Source: Bacteroidales bacterium (GTDB lineage Bacteria; Bacteroidota; Bacteroidia; Bacteroidales; FEN-979). From it: a DNA stretch of 64,000 nucleotides. Shown in pieces: positions 44,775 to 54,400 of the stretch. Location: the NCBI GenBank assembly GCA_023231005.1, contig JALNWG010000007.1, forward strand, positions 67,284-131,283, given 5' to 3'. The notes below the pieces were generated by a model. That model saw nothing but the letters and a program-made list of their open reading frames with translations, was not told the DNA's origin and ran no database searches. Position 1 is the first letter of the stretch. Each line of letters starts with the position of its first letter. The position numbers and the translations under genes were made by a program.

Positions 44775-44814
44775 TTCACTCAATTTCCGCCGCAGAGCAG
44801 CGGGGTTGAGGTGA
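44775..44814. terminator. Bidirectional hairpin terminator between convergent genes
   Basis: Imperfect inverted repeat: TTCACTCAA (outer) pairs with TTGAGGTGAA with one bulge, and CCGC pairs with GCGG inside. It lies between the convergent TonB receptor and the small membrane protein gene and could end both transcripts. Confidence 0.6.
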
Positions 44815-44815
44815 A

Positions 44816-45346
44816 TTAAACTATTTCAGATTCATTTTCAAATTTCGCTTTGGCGCTATATACAAAGAGTGCACGTAATTTATCCCAAAAATTTCCGCCT
44901 AAAACAAAGAGACTCGAAATAAATACCATATCGAAAAAAAAGTGGACAGCAGTACGGATAAGATAGGCATCGGGAAAAAGTTTAGGAGCATAAGAGAGAA
45001 TATAATTGGGGATGAATGGAAAAACAAACAGAAACAAGCCAATAGTATAACGTGTGGGGCTAACATGATCAGGAATAGCTACCTTACGATAAAAATGTAG
45101 CTTATATCTAATCCAATTGTAAGATGATTTGCCAAGGATGGCAATGGCAGAAAGTTTCATTAGGGGAGCACTCAACCAAAATATGGCAAGGATAAATCCT
45201 TTCCAAAAATGGGATTCTACAAGTCCTTTTAATACCAGGCCGGTAGGGAGCATAAAAAAAGAGGTAACGAAAAGAGCCAACCCGAGATAAAAGCGGAAAC
45301 CAGGGTTTTCCGGTGGGTTAACTAAATTTTTCTGAACATCTTTCAT
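44816..45346 (-). CDS. Small membrane protein, transporter-suffix-domain-like
   Basis: 176 residues with about four hydrophobic helices (FYLGLALFVTSFFMLPTG, FILAIFWLSAPLMKL, YTIGLFLFVFPFIP, FFFDMVFISSLFVLGG) separated by short charged loops, and a C-terminal soluble tail (LFVYSAKAKFENES). The pattern fits the family annotated as transporter suffix domain proteins; the function is unknown. I chose ATG 45346 over an upstream in-frame start that overlaps the EamA gene. It is the last gene of the leftward cluster. Confidence 0.7.
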   Translation of the reverse strand: MKDVQKNLVNPPENPGFRFYLGLALFVTSFFMLPTGLVLKGLVESHFWKGFILAIFWLSAPLMKLSAIAILGKSSYNWIRYKLHFYRKVAIPDHVSPTRYTIGLFLFVFPFIPNYILSYAPKLFPDAYLIRTAVHFFFDMVFISSLFVLGGNFWDKLRALFVYSAKAKFENESEIV

Positions 45347-45362
45347 AAAAATGGAGTTAAAA

Positions 45363-46274
45363 TTAAAGGAAGAACAGGGCAACACCGGAAACTGCCAAAA
45401 TGGCTCCTGCGATTTCTTTAAAGGTGATTTTTTCTTTATAGATCAACATGGAAGGCGGGATGATGAATATGGGAACCAAAGCCATAATTGTAGCGGCAAC
45501 CCCGGTATCGGCATATTTAATAGCGATTAATGAAAAAGATACGCCAAGGAAAGGGCCAAAAAAAGCGCCCAGAGAGAGTTGAAGCATGGGCTTCTTTTGG
45601 GTGAGACCATGGAAAAGTTCTTTCCATAAGTGCAAGATGAAAAACAATATGGAAAAACCTGCAATTCCTGCGATTACCCGAATCTGAGTAGCCGCAAAAG
45701 TATCGTATCCTTTCATACCGATTTTGCTAAGAACCAGGCCTCCGGCCTGCCCCAGGGCACCACCAAAACCCAATAAAAGTCCCACGATCGGATAGTTGAA
45801 TTTCATTTTCATGATTTTTTTGTTGGGAGTGTCAGGATCATGCTTTTTCAACACCACCAAGGCGATTCCGCTGACCGTCAATGCCATTCCCAACCAACTC
45901 AAAGGCTGCAAGGTCTCCCCTAATACAATCCATCCAATTAATGCTGTAAGTGGAGGGGAAAGTGCCATCATGAGCATGGCAACACGAGCTCCTATTACAA
46001 CAAATGCCTGAAAAAGACACAGATCGCCTAAAACAAAACCAACCAATCCGGAAAGGGATAAAATAAACCATGCACGAGGTGTTGCATCAATGGGAAAAAG
46101 AATTCCACGGTAAAAAAAAACGAATATCGAAAGAAAGGTAAATCCAACAAAAAGCCGAAGCAGGTTAACTACAAGGGAACCAAGTTTTTTGCTGGCGGCT
46201 TCAAAAGCGAGTGCGGTTACCGTCCAGAAAATCGCAGTAAGTAAAGCGGCAAATTCACCGATATGATTAACCAT
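45363..46274 (-). CDS. EamA/DMT family transporter
   Basis: 303 residues with ten predicted membrane helices in two EamA repeats. The first repeat includes FAALLTAIFWTVTALAFE and the second ends in FKEIAGAILAVSGVALFFL. The start is ATG 46274, 18 bases downstream of the EnvC-like gene. Its position among envelope genes suggests metabolite or lipid-precursor transport, but the substrate of DMT proteins cannot be inferred from sequence. It is probably cotranscribed with its neighbours. Confidence 0.86.
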   Translation of the reverse strand: MVNHIGEFAALLTAIFWTVTALAFEAASKKLGSLVVNLLRLFVGFTFLSIFVFFYRGILFPIDATPRAWFILSLSGLVGFVLGDLCLFQAFVVIGARVAMLMMALSPPLTALIGWIVLGETLQPLSWLGMALTVSGIALVVLKKHDPDTPNKKIMKMKFNYPIVGLLLGFGGALGQAGGLVLSKIGMKGYDTFAATQIRVIAGIAGFSILFFILHLWKELFHGLTQKKPMLQLSLGAFFGPFLGVSFSLIAIKYADTGVAATIMALVPIFIIPPSMLIYKEKITFKEIAGAILAVSGVALFFL

Positions 46275-46291
46275 CACGGAAATTCCTCCTA

Positions 46292-47560
46292 TTATCTGCC
46301 TGCCAGCCAATCTTCAGGATTCTGAATGACCTTGCCCCTCCATAATTCAAAATGCAATTCGGTTTTTTGATCGTCGGCATTGGTATGTACTCGCCCAATG
46401 TTTTGTTTCGCCGAAACTACTTGTCCATCCCTTACACTCACTTCTTCCAAATTTGAATAAACAGTGAGATAATCTCCATGACGGATAATCACTACTTTAT
46501 TCAGGTTAGGAAAAGACATCACCCGGCTGACCCGACCTCCAAAAACTGCTTTTACCATGGATCCCCTTTCTGTCATGATATCGATCCCATTGTTTTTAAC
46601 TTTCACATGCTCCAATACCGGGTGAGCATGTTCGCCAAAACTTCCGGATATAAATCCCCGGTCACAAGGCCAGGGTAGTCGTCCACGATTGGCGGCAAAG
46701 GAAGAGGAAAGCTCTTTTTCTCTAGGGGTTAATTCAAATGTTGTCCGGGCTCCCACTGCTCCGGTCCGTGTGGCTTTATGAGAACGGGTTTCAGATGCTT
46801 TAATCTCTTCTGCAATCAATTTTTCAATTTCATATTCTAATCGTTGTGCCGCCTGCTGTTTATTTTTAAGGGTAGCCAATAGCTGTTTTTCCTTGGAAGA
46901 ATACTCCTTAACGGATTTCGTTTTTTGCTGCTTTTCCCGATCTAGTTTTTGTTTTTCTTCTTGTTGCGACTGTATTAATGTTAGCTTTTGATTTTTAATA
47001 TTTTCCAATTCTTTTCTTTGGCTGTTTATCGCCAACTGGGTTGATTCTATATGTTCCGCCTGTCGCCGGCGAAAAGAGGCATATTGTTGATAGTATTTGA
47101 TCCGCAGATATGCCTGGTTAAAATCCTTGGCCGAAAAAATGAACATCAACTTATTATATCCATTCATGGTTCGGTAAGCATGGTATATCAACCGTGCATA
47201 TTCCGATTTCATTCCCTGCAATTGTTGTGACATCTTGTCGATCTGCAGATTTTCCACCAGAATCTTCACCTCAACCTCATTCAATTCCTTGTTAATCTCA
47301 TTAATCAGGGCCTCTCTGCTTCGAATCTGCTTTGTCAGGATCTGCAATTTTTCCAACGAACTTTGTTTGTTTTTTTGAGTCTTCTCAAGAAGATTGGTGG
47401 TGTATTTTATTTCCTCCTCAAGCTGATGTTTTGTCTTTTGCAATTTTTCCTTATCCTTCAGGGACTGTGAATATCCAGATTGCCAGACAAATAAAAAAAC
47501 CAGAAAAAGCAGCCAGCCGGGTTTATAAAATAGGCAGATGAAATGATTTTCTGATTTCAT
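46292..47560 (-). CDS. EnvC-like murein hydrolase activator with degenerate LytM domain
   Basis: Periplasmic protein of 422 residues. The signal peptide ends in GYS with Gln next (QSLKDKEKLQ). A long coiled coil covers about 30-250 (KLQKTKHQLEEEIKYTTNLL onward). The LytM/M23 domain follows at about 290-422. In active M23 peptidases the zinc ligands are in HxxxD and HxH; here the HxGxD region reads NNGIDI and the last motif is ELHFELW, so at least two ligands are missing. This fits EnvC-type activators that switch on amidases rather than cutting peptidoglycan. No amidase gene is nearby. Confidence 0.87.
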   Translation of the reverse strand: MKSENHFICLFYKPGWLLFLVFLFVWQSGYSQSLKDKEKLQKTKHQLEEEIKYTTNLLEKTQKNKQSSLEKLQILTKQIRSREALINEINKELNEVEVKILVENLQIDKMSQQLQGMKSEYARLIYHAYRTMNGYNKLMFIFSAKDFNQAYLRIKYYQQYASFRRRQAEHIESTQLAINSQRKELENIKNQKLTLIQSQQEEKQKLDREKQQKTKSVKEYSSKEKQLLATLKNKQQAAQRLEYEIEKLIAEEIKASETRSHKATRTGAVGARTTFELTPREKELSSSFAANRGRLPWPCDRGFISGSFGEHAHPVLEHVKVKNNGIDIMTERGSMVKAVFGGRVSRVMSFPNLNKVVIIRHGDYLTVYSNLEEVSVRDGQVVSAKQNIGRVHTNADDQKTELHFELWRGKVIQNPEDWLAGR

Positions 47561-47571
47561 GAACTGAATAA

Positions 47572-48405
47572 TTACTGTGTAACCGGTTGAAAACTGGCCG
47601 GTATTTTAAATGGAAATTGAAGTGGATTCCCAATCACAATACGAGAAAATGTTGTTTGTAACCGAATGGTATTATCAGCCCAAATAGTGTAATCCATTTC
47701 TTTTGGAAAAAGTTGTCCGTCAATTTCTTCAAAAGTAGTGTAGTTCGACTCCAATTTTATATTTTCCCGACGGATTTCTTTAACATCCGTATGGATGATT
47801 TTAAAATTAATCGGGTCCAACCAGATATTCTGAATAAACACTTTCAGTTTTTCCTGATTGTTTCTGGCAAATTTTTTCAACTTCAGTCGTTCGGATGTTG
47901 AAAGTTTATAATTCCCTTTATCGATAGAAGCCCGAAACTTTTCATTTTCATAAGACTGGAGATCTGTTCCCAATAAAATTGACTGAAGCAAATCAAAATC
48001 TATATTGGTATTTAGAAATCGGTTAACATATTCATAGTCACCTAAAAAATAGGTGTTATTTAATCGGTTTATCAATTTTACCGAATCCTGAGATATCATG
48101 ATCCGAATGGCCTCAATCCCCAACATGGGTGTAAGAGAAATCCAGATCAGACTGTCGTTGCGAATCCGTAACTGTCCATTAAATGAATTTTTCTTCCCTG
48201 CATTTTCATAATTGGCCGAAAATTTTGCAGAAAACCAATCGAATTTTAATTCATTTTCTTTCAATTTTCTCATCAAATAGTCAGCGCCTTCTTCTTTGAT
48301 CGGCGCTTTCATCACCTTTCTTGAAGTACTGCATGCGATGAATATTAAGGAAGTGATAAGAATAATGAGAAAAGAACGAAAACATCTTTCAATCAATCGG
48401 ATCAT
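47572..48405 (-). CDS. DUF4292 family outer-membrane lipoprotein, LolB-like candidate
   Basis: 277 residues with a lipoprotein signal (SLIFIACSTS, lipid Cys about 25). The body is beta-rich with features of the LolA/LolB-type half-barrel: FSANYENAGKKNSFNGQLRIRN, LIWISLTPMLGIEAIRIMISQ, and LKVFIQNIWLDPINFKIIHTDVKE. The family is conserved in Bacteroidota next to TPR and EnvC-like genes. Because E. coli-type LolB is not recognised in this phylum, a lipoprotein-acceptor role is a reasonable hypothesis, not a demonstrated function. It is followed 11 bases later by the EnvC-like gene. Confidence 0.82.
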   Translation of the reverse strand: MIRLIERCFRSFLIILITSLIFIACSTSRKVMKAPIKEEGADYLMRKLKENELKFDWFSAKFSANYENAGKKNSFNGQLRIRNDSLIWISLTPMLGIEAIRIMISQDSVKLINRLNNTYFLGDYEYVNRFLNTNIDFDLLQSILLGTDLQSYENEKFRASIDKGNYKLSTSERLKLKKFARNNQEKLKVFIQNIWLDPINFKIIHTDVKEIRRENIKLESNYTTFEEIDGQLFPKEMDYTIWADNTIRLQTTFSRIVIGNPLQFPFKIPASFQPVTQ

Positions 48406-48408
48406 GTG

Positions 48409-50166
48409 TTAGGGTTCTATTTTTTTTGTTGCGATCTTTTTATCCAGTCCTTCTGTATCAGGGTCCTTCTTTTTTGCCTCTTTCCAATATTCAACAGCCT
48501 GTTCTGTATCGCCCAGCTTATAAAGAACATCTCCATAATGTTCCAATACTTCAGCACTGACTTCTTCTTTTTTTTGCAGCGCTTTCAAAATCCATTCCCG
48601 GGCTTCATTATATTTTCCTTGCTTAAAAAGCACCCATCCGTAGGTGTCTTGAAACGAGGTGTTTTCCGGATCAAGATCTACTGCTTTTTTAGACATTTTT
48701 TCTGCTTTGTCTAAATTTTTTCCCTGCAATGAAAGGTAATAAGCATAGTTATTCAGGACATAGGCATTATCATATTTCAATTGAAGTGATTTTTCGTATG
48801 CTTCAAAGGCTTTTAACTCATCTTTCAGGGCGTGGCACACATCCCCATCATACATATAAAACTGAGACAACAGTTCATCGTTTGATACAACCAATTGCTC
48901 GCCTGAATGTAAGGATTTCAGTGCAGATGTATATTGTTTCAACTGAAGAGCGGCAATCCCGGAAAACATAAATGGAAGGGGTTGGTCTGGGAAAAGTTCT
49001 GTTGTACGTTGGCTATGAGAAAGCAGTTCGTTATATAGCCCCAATTGAAGATCAAGTCTTAAAATTTGCTCGAAGATCGCATATTTACTACTATCAAGAG
49101 CAGCAGTTTTTAAAAAGGCATCCCTTGCTTCCGAATATTTTTTATCTTGGGTAAGCAAATCCCCGTAAATTGAGTATACTTTGGGATCATTAGGATGGGT
49201 ATCGATCAAAATTTTCGAAAGGGTAAAGGCTTGTTCTTTAAGGTCATTAAAAATTTGATTTACCGTATAAAAAGAAAGTAAAATATTCACTTTGGTATCC
49301 ACATCTAAGTTGGGGTTCGCAAATCCCAGTTTTAATTCTTCATACGCTTTTTCTTTATTGCCGGTTTTCCGGTAATAGTCAGCAAGCGACATGTGAATAT
49401 AGGCATTCTCGGGATCCAGGACAGCAACCTGTTTATAAATTTCCAACGCCTTTTCAGGCATATTGTTGGCCATGTAAAATTCAGCTAAAATCGACAAATA
49501 TCGGGGTTCTCCAGGGAAAGCAAGGATCAACTGCTGAAGCTCATTTTCTGCATTGTTCAGATCATTCTGGTGAAGGTAAATTTTTTCTTTCTGGAGACTG
49601 ATGTCTTCTGAAATTCCAACTTTTTGTTGTATCTGGTCATATATCCGGACCGCGTCAGTAAATTTTTCCACTTGTAAATAAAGTGCAGCTAATTGGTAAA
49701 AATAATCGAGATTGGTGGGATTTTTATTTACAATTGTTTCATAAATTGAAATGGCATCGGGAATATTCCCGATTATTTGGTAAATTTCAGCTAAAAACAA
49801 GGAATACCAGATGTTTTCCGGATCAAGGGTACAAGCTTGTTTCGTGAACCCGATGGCTTCCTGGAAATTTTTTTGCTGAGCTTCCAGTTTTCCTGCTTCA
49901 AAATACCCCACTGGATCCTGTGGAAAACGATCAATATAACGACTGAACATCTCCAGAGCGCCTTTGGTATTTCCAACAATGGCTTCCTTCTTAGCATCAA
50001 TCAGCATCCCAGTATTTCCCGGGATCGCAACTACAGGTTGACCCGGATCTTTATGGTGCTTTTGTTTGTCGGGTTGTACCGCTTCCATCGAAAAGGAATA
50101 AATACTCAAAAAAACACCCAAAACAATGGTTGTTAATATTTTAGATATAAGTACTTTTTTTCTCAT
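48409..50166 (-). CDS. Tetratricopeptide repeat protein of the envelope
   Basis: 585 residues: an N-terminal signal or anchor segment (SKILTTIVLGVFLSIYSFS) followed by about a dozen TPR units, for example DPVGYFEAGKLEAQQKNFQEA, NIWYSLFLAEIYQIIGNIPDA and NAYVLNNYAYYLSLQGKNLDKA. The stop is three bases before the DUF4292 start, so translation is probably coupled. It is likely a periplasmic or outer-membrane-facing scaffold; partners are unknown. A TCGTAAATC-type repeat directly precedes the start. Confidence 0.86.
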   Translation of the reverse strand: MRKKVLISKILTTIVLGVFLSIYSFSMEAVQPDKQKHHKDPGQPVVAIPGNTGMLIDAKKEAIVGNTKGALEMFSRYIDRFPQDPVGYFEAGKLEAQQKNFQEAIGFTKQACTLDPENIWYSLFLAEIYQIIGNIPDAISIYETIVNKNPTNLDYFYQLAALYLQVEKFTDAVRIYDQIQQKVGISEDISLQKEKIYLHQNDLNNAENELQQLILAFPGEPRYLSILAEFYMANNMPEKALEIYKQVAVLDPENAYIHMSLADYYRKTGNKEKAYEELKLGFANPNLDVDTKVNILLSFYTVNQIFNDLKEQAFTLSKILIDTHPNDPKVYSIYGDLLTQDKKYSEARDAFLKTAALDSSKYAIFEQILRLDLQLGLYNELLSHSQRTTELFPDQPLPFMFSGIAALQLKQYTSALKSLHSGEQLVVSNDELLSQFYMYDGDVCHALKDELKAFEAYEKSLQLKYDNAYVLNNYAYYLSLQGKNLDKAEKMSKKAVDLDPENTSFQDTYGWVLFKQGKYNEAREWILKALQKKEEVSAEVLEHYGDVLYKLGDTEQAVEYWKEAKKKDPDTEGLDKKIATKKIEP

Positions 50167-50190
50167 TCGTAAATCTAAAATCGTAAATCA
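50167..50190. repeat. TCGTAAATC-type short repeat between dut and the TPR gene
   Basis: TCGTAAATC-TAAAA-TCGTAAATCA: two copies of a 9-base unit, similar to 14519-14549. It abuts the TPR gene start and overlaps the end of dut by three bases. Confidence 0.55.
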
Positions 50191-50622
50191 TTTATTTCCG
50201 GTATGACCAAAACCTCCGGCACCCCGTTCTGTTTCTTCTAACACTTCAACTTCAACCCAGTCGGCACGTGCATGGGATGCAATAACCATTTGGGCAATTC
50301 TTTCGCCATCTTTTATGAGGAACGCCTCCTTAGATAAATTGATCAGAATAATCTTGATTTCACCACGATAATCTGCGTCAATGGTTCCCGGGGTGTTCAG
50401 TACGGTAATCCCGTATTTTATTGCCAATCCACTACGTGGCCGGATTTGTGCTTCATATCCCTGGGGAATTTCCATAAAAAAACCGGTTGGAATCAGAACT
50501 CTTTCCATCGGTTGTAAAACGATATCGGTATCGAGATTTGCGCGTAAATCCATACCCGCTGAAAACAATGTTTCATATCCGGGTAAAAGATGTTTAGATT
50601 GGTTAACTATCCTTACTTTCAT
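50188..50622 (-). CDS. dut: dUTP diphosphatase
   Basis: Trimeric cytoplasmic dUTPase that converts dUTP to dUMP and keeps uracil out of DNA. All five motifs are visible in 144 residues: [45 protein letters not shown], and the C-terminal [10 protein letters not shown] arm that closes over the nucleotide. A -7 box TACCTTTG lies at 50649-50642, between the flippase stop and this gene, so dut has its own promoter. Confidence 0.96.
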   Translation of the reverse strand: MKVRIVNQSKHLLPGYETLFSAGMDLRANLDTDIVLQPMERVLIPTGFFMEIPQGYEAQIRPRSGLAIKYGITVLNTPGTIDADYRGEIKIILINLSKEAFLIKDGERIAQMVIASHARADWVEVEVLEETERGAGGFGHTGNK

Positions 50623-50641
50623 AAAAAAACAGGCAAGGATG

Positions 50642-50649
50642 CAAAGGTA
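50642..50649 (-). promoter_or_regulatory. -7 box for dut
   Basis: TACCTTTG on the minus strand, 19 bases before the dut ATG. Confidence 0.55.
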
Positions 50650-50663
50650 ATAAAAAAGTTGAT

Positions 50664-52163
50664 TTACCGGGAGTTGGAAAACCGTGGCTTTTCAACAAGG
50701 TACACCACGCAAAGAAATACCACTAGTAAAAAAGTATGGAATAAAATAGGTAAAAAATGACCGGTCGGAACAACAAAAACATTAATCAAATAAAGGACTA
50801 TCGACAATCCAAGATATCCGAAAAACCGAATCAGGTTATATTTCACAGGAAAGTAGTACTGTCCGATAAAATAAGATAAAACCATCATGGATCCGTAACA
50901 AATAAAGGTAGCCCAGGCAGATCCCAAATAACCATAAATCAGGTGATTGGGACTCAGGGGAATCCACCAGAAATTAAGCACCAAGGTAATGATGGCACCA
51001 ATCACAGAAAGCCACGCGCCCCAAATGGTTTTATTGGATAGTTTATACCAAATTGAAAGATTATAATAAACACCCAGAAAAAGGTTGGCCATCATCAGAA
51101 TGGGGATGACTCCCTTCCCGCCCCAATATCCTTTCCCAATCAGGACCGGCATGATAAAATCATCCAGATAGACCATGGTAGTGAGGAAGATAAACGAAAC
51201 AGCAATAATGAAATAATCCATAATCCTGGCATATACCTCTTTTGAATTTTTCTCTTTCGCCTGGGCAAAAAAGAAAGGTTCCGCTGCATAGCGATATGCC
51301 TGAATAAAGATTGTCATCAAAATCGAAATTTTGTAACAGGCACTATAAATCCCTACCTGATAGGAGGAAATGTTTTCAGGAAGCAGGTACCGGAGTAAGA
51401 GTCGATCAAATGTTTCGTTGACAATGCCCGCCATTCCTGCAAAAAGCAATGGAAAAGCATACGTCAGCATTTTTTTTAGGAGTTTTTTATCTACTATCCA
51501 GCGCATCCTGATAAATTGAGGAAGTAATAATGCAAGGGTGACTGCACTGGCTACCAGGTTGGAAATGAAAATATATTCGATTCCCCAATCGGGTCGATAT
51601 GTCAAATGAATGAATGCATTGATGACATTCCAGGACTCATGTTTAAGGCTGTAAGGACAAAATACAATGAAAAAAAGGTTCAATGCAATATTGATGAGGA
51701 TGTTCGTCATTTTGATCCCGGCAAACAGGATTGCTTTTTTTTGGGCACGCAGACGCGCAAAAGGGATGGCAGTAATGGAATCCAAAGCCAATATCCATAC
51801 AAACCAAAGGATGTATTCCGGATGTTCTGCATAATCGATCCAGTTGGCAATGGGTCGGACAAAAACCGAAGCAGCAATGAGAAAGAAAAAGGAGGTAACC
51901 AACAAGGAGATCATCCCGGTACTGAAAACCTTATCCTTTTCTGTTTCATTTTCATTAAACCTGAAAAAAGCAGTTTCCATTCCGTAAGTCAGAATGATCA
52001 TAAGAAAAGCGGCATAGGAATAAAAAACGTTGACAGTGCCATATTCTCCGGGAGGAAAAACCCGGGTGTATAGGGGTACCAATAAATACCCGAGGATACG
52101 TCCGATAATACTGGGAAGTCCGTAAATGGCAGTTTGACCAGCGAGGGTTTTAATTGGGTTCAT
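50664..52163 (-). CDS. Oligosaccharide flippase / polysaccharide biosynthesis protein (MOP superfamily)
   Basis: Inner-membrane protein of 499 residues with about 12-14 helices. The N-terminus ([36 protein letters not shown]) is typical of Wzx-type flippases, which move lipid-linked sugar units across the membrane. Further family features are the polar loop [13 protein letters not shown] and repeated aromatic-rich helices. I chose ATG 52163; the -7 box at 52176-52169 is only five bases upstream and rules out a longer start. Unlike typical O-antigen clusters it has no glycosyltransferases beside it. Confidence 0.9.
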   Translation of the reverse strand: MNPIKTLAGQTAIYGLPSIIGRILGYLLVPLYTRVFPPGEYGTVNVFYSYAAFLMIILTYGMETAFFRFNENETEKDKVFSTGMISLLVTSFFFLIAASVFVRPIANWIDYAEHPEYILWFVWILALDSITAIPFARLRAQKKAILFAGIKMTNILINIALNLFFIVFCPYSLKHESWNVINAFIHLTYRPDWGIEYIFISNLVASAVTLALLLPQFIRMRWIVDKKLLKKMLTYAFPLLFAGMAGIVNETFDRLLLRYLLPENISSYQVGIYSACYKISILMTIFIQAYRYAAEPFFFAQAKEKNSKEVYARIMDYFIIAVSFIFLTTMVYLDDFIMPVLIGKGYWGGKGVIPILMMANLFLGVYYNLSIWYKLSNKTIWGAWLSVIGAIITLVLNFWWIPLSPNHLIYGYLGSAWATFICYGSMMVLSYFIGQYYFPVKYNLIRFFGYLGLSIVLYLINVFVVPTGHFLPILFHTFLLVVFLCVVYLVEKPRFSNSR

Positions 52164-52168
52164 CGTAA

Positions 52169-52176
52169 CAAAGATA
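52169..52176 (-). promoter_or_regulatory. -7 box for the flippase gene
   Basis: TATCTTTG on the minus strand, five bases before the ATG at 52163. The mRNA should be nearly leaderless. Confidence 0.55.
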
Positions 52177-52275
52177 TTTGTTTCGTTTGAACTGGCATAG
52201 AGAAAAACCATAATTCCACCATGCAATTTCGCTTTGTAGGAGCAACATAATAGTGATGACGTTGAGATAAAAAAT

Positions 52276-52283
52276 TATTTTTG
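52276..52283 (+). promoter_or_regulatory. -7 box for the viroplasmin-RNase H gene
   Basis: TATTTTTG, 16 bases before the ATG at 52300. Confidence 0.45.
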
Positions 52284-52299
52284 CAAAATATTCTGAACG

Positions 52300-52932
52300 A
52301 TGGCTAAATCGAAATTTTTCGTAGTATGGAAAGGGAAGCATCCCGGTATTTACGAAGGATGGGAGGATTGTAAAAAGCAGGTGCTGGGGTTTACTGGCGC
52401 TCTTTACAAAGGATTTCCCACTCCGGAGCTGGCTCGAAGTGCGCTGAACGATGATCCAAGGAAATATATGGAAAAGGGGTTGAACGCACCGAAAAGAGTT
52501 GTTTGTCTGAATCCTTTGATCGGCGAGCCAAACGCTAACAGTATTTGCGTAGACGCAGCTTGTTCAGGAAACCCCGGTGTGCTTGAATACCGCGGGGTTG
52601 ATACCAGGTCGGGGGCAGAACTTTTTCGGATGGGCCCTTTCCCGGAAGGGACTGTTAATCTTGGCGAATTCTTAGGAATCGTTCATGCCTTAGCCTATTT
52701 GAAACAAAGAGATATTGATTGGCCTGTTTATTCCGATTCACGTACAGCTATTGCCTGGGTCCGGAAAAAAGCCATCAATACCAATCTGACATGTACCGTG
52801 AAAAACCAAAAGCTCTTTGACCTGGTCGACCGTGCAGTAAAATGGATCCGCGAAAACAACTGGCCAAATAAAATCCTGAAATGGGAAACTGCATACTGGG
52901 GGGAGATTCCCGCGGATTTCGGAAGAAAATAA
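52300..52932 (+). CDS. Viroplasmin-domain ribonuclease H
   Basis: Degrades RNA in RNA-DNA hybrids. Residues 1-48 are the caulimovirus viroplasmin-like hybrid-binding domain (KFFVVWKGKHPGIYEGWEDCKKQVLGF). The RNase H domain covers about 75-210 with catalytic acids in SICVDAACSGNPG (Asp), VNLGEFLGIVHAL (Glu) and VYSDSRTAIAWV (Asp). Length 210 is normal for the bacterial fusion form. The yraN gene is convergent and its stop lies two bases beyond this one. Confidence 0.92.
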   Translation: MAKSKFFVVWKGKHPGIYEGWEDCKKQVLGFTGALYKGFPTPELARSALNDDPRKYMEKGLNAPKRVVCLNPLIGEPNANSICVDAACSGNPGVLEYRGVDTRSGAELFRMGPFPEGTVNLGEFLGIVHALAYLKQRDIDWPVYSDSRTAIAWVRKKAINTNLTCTVKNQKLFDLVDRAVKWIRENNWPNKILKWETAYWGEIPADFGRK

Positions 52933-52933
52933 T

Positions 52934-53308
52934 TCATAACGTTGCATAAAAAGCATCCACGATGTGATTGAGATGAACTCCATTTGGTTGGATCAGTAAA
53001 GCAATAATATCGAAGCGAACTTCACCTTGTAATCTTTTATATCGGACATAGGCATTGGCAGCTCCGATAAGAATTCTTTGTTTGCTTTTGGTTACAGATG
53101 TTTCCGGTTCTGCAAAAAAGTTGGATTGACGTGTCTTAACCTCTACGATCACAATAAAATTGCCCTGCCTGGCGATGATATCTATTTCCTGCTTCCCCCA
53201 GTGCCAGTTCCTCTCTAAAATCTGATAATCATTGGATTCAAGGTGTTTCACTGCCAGGTCCTCTCCTGTTTTTCCAAGTTCAATATGATCTTTCATTTCA
53301 TGAATCAT
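52934..53308 (-). CDS. YraN/UPF0102 family endonuclease-like protein
   Basis: 124 residues with the restriction-endonuclease-like fold of UPF0102: GKTGEDLAVKHLESNDYQILERNWHWGKQEIDIIA, then FIVIVEVKTRQSN with the E-x-K-type acidic/basic cluster, and KQRILIGAANAYVR. The D and EVK residues of the nuclease core are intact. Function in the cell is not well known; homologs are linked to DNA processing. I kept the ATG at 53308; ATG 53296 is also possible. Confidence 0.9.
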   Translation of the reverse strand: MIHEMKDHIELGKTGEDLAVKHLESNDYQILERNWHWGKQEIDIIARQGNFIVIVEVKTRQSNFFAEPETSVTKSKQRILIGAANAYVRYKRLQGEVRFDIIALLIQPNGVHLNHIVDAFYATL

Positions 53309-53422
53309 CTCATCCCCATCATCTCCAGGATACCGATATGCAGACCCATTCGTAAGGGGATAAAGAAATATAGTTTAGATTTTTGTTTAATCGGAAAAGA
53401 GGAGAAAAGGTAATACGAAAAG

Positions 53423-54322
53423 TCAGAAAAATTTTAGTTTTACTGCTTGACCAACGGACAGTTTTGCTTTCCTCCCAAGCAATAAAGCCAGGTTGTGATC
53501 AAGGTGCCCGGCTGGAAAATCAAAGCATACCGGATATTTAAATTCCTTTACTGCATCGAAAATAATTTCATTAGCCGACCATCCAAAAGGAATTGCATTA
53601 TCATTCATTTTGGTCATTCCCCCTACAATCAATCCTTTTAACTTACTCAGCTTACCGGTCCGCTTTAGGTTTTGCATCATCCGGTCGATGTGGTAAAGAT
53701 ATTCATCCAAATCTTCCAGAAAAAGGATTCTGCCTGCTGTCTCTATCTCGGATTTTGTTCCTGAAAGGCTGTATAATAAAGATAAGTTTCCTCCAACCAA
53801 AATGCCTTCTGCTTCTCCTTCTCTGGAAAGTGATGATTTTTTATATTCATAGGAAATACCGTTACCGAACAAAGCATTCATCATAGTTTCCTGTGCCTCA
53901 CTGGAAAAATCTGAGGTAATGTTGATGGGCATGGTAGCATGTAATGTTTCTATTCCGAATTGCCGATTAATATGAGCATGAAATACTGTCACATCGCTGT
54001 AACCCACAATCCATTTGGGTTGTTTACAAAAACAGGTAAAATCGAGTTGGTCAAGGATTCTTACCGCGCCATAGCCACCCCGGGAACAAATGATCGCTCG
54101 TATCGCAGGGTTATCTAACATTTGCTGAAAATCCCGCCGTCGTTGATCATCGGTACCGGCAAACTGATTGTATTTACTAAATACATAAGAGCCAAGGATT
54201 ATTTCAAGTCCCTGTCGCTGAAAGTAACGGATCGCCGGATGGATCTCTTCAAATGTAATGCTTCGCGAAGGAGAAACAATCCCGATTTTATCTCCTTTTT
54301 TCAGATAGGGTGGTTGGATCAT
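53423..54322 (-). CDS. LD-carboxypeptidase (S66 family)
   Basis: Serine peptidase that trims peptidoglycan tetrapeptides, or an MccF-like deacylase. The S66 motifs are [11 protein letters not shown], the nucleophile Ser in VGYSDVT, the Glu in [17 protein letters not shown], and the His in [15 protein letters not shown], so the Ser-Glu-His triad is complete. I chose ATG 54322: the next in-frame ATG upstream (54340) precedes a -7 box TAATTTTG at 54335-54328 and would not be on the mRNA. The gene is divergent from metG. Confidence 0.92.
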   Translation of the reverse strand: MIQPPYLKKGDKIGIVSPSRSITFEEIHPAIRYFQRQGLEIILGSYVFSKYNQFAGTDDQRRRDFQQMLDNPAIRAIICSRGGYGAVRILDQLDFTCFCKQPKWIVGYSDVTVFHAHINRQFGIETLHATMPINITSDFSSEAQETMMNALFGNGISYEYKKSSLSREGEAEGILVGGNLSLLYSLSGTKSEIETAGRILFLEDLDEYLYHIDRMMQNLKRTGKLSKLKGLIVGGMTKMNDNAIPFGWSANEIIFDAVKEFKYPVCFDFPAGHLDHNLALLLGRKAKLSVGQAVKLKFF

Positions 54323-54327
54323 ATCTC

Positions 54328-54335
54328 CAAAATTA
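54328..54335 (-). promoter_or_regulatory. -7 box for the S66 peptidase gene
   Basis: TAATTTTG on the minus strand, five bases before the ATG at 54322. The divergent metG -7 box is 20 bases away at 54355-54362. Confidence 0.55.
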
Positions 54336-54354
54336 AGCATTTCCTGTTATTTCA

Positions 54355-54362
54355 TATCTTTG
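54355..54362 (+). promoter_or_regulatory. -7 box for metG
   Basis: TATCTTTG, a full TAnnTTTG match, 38 bases before the metG ATG at 54401. Confidence 0.6.
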
Positions 54363-54400
54363 CTCCACAAATTTTCACAAATACCCTGACTTCTTACATC

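Noticed and set aside
54122..54400. Long upstream extension of metG
   Set aside because: It crosses the metG promoter and the opposite-strand S66 gene; family alignment starts at ATG 54401.
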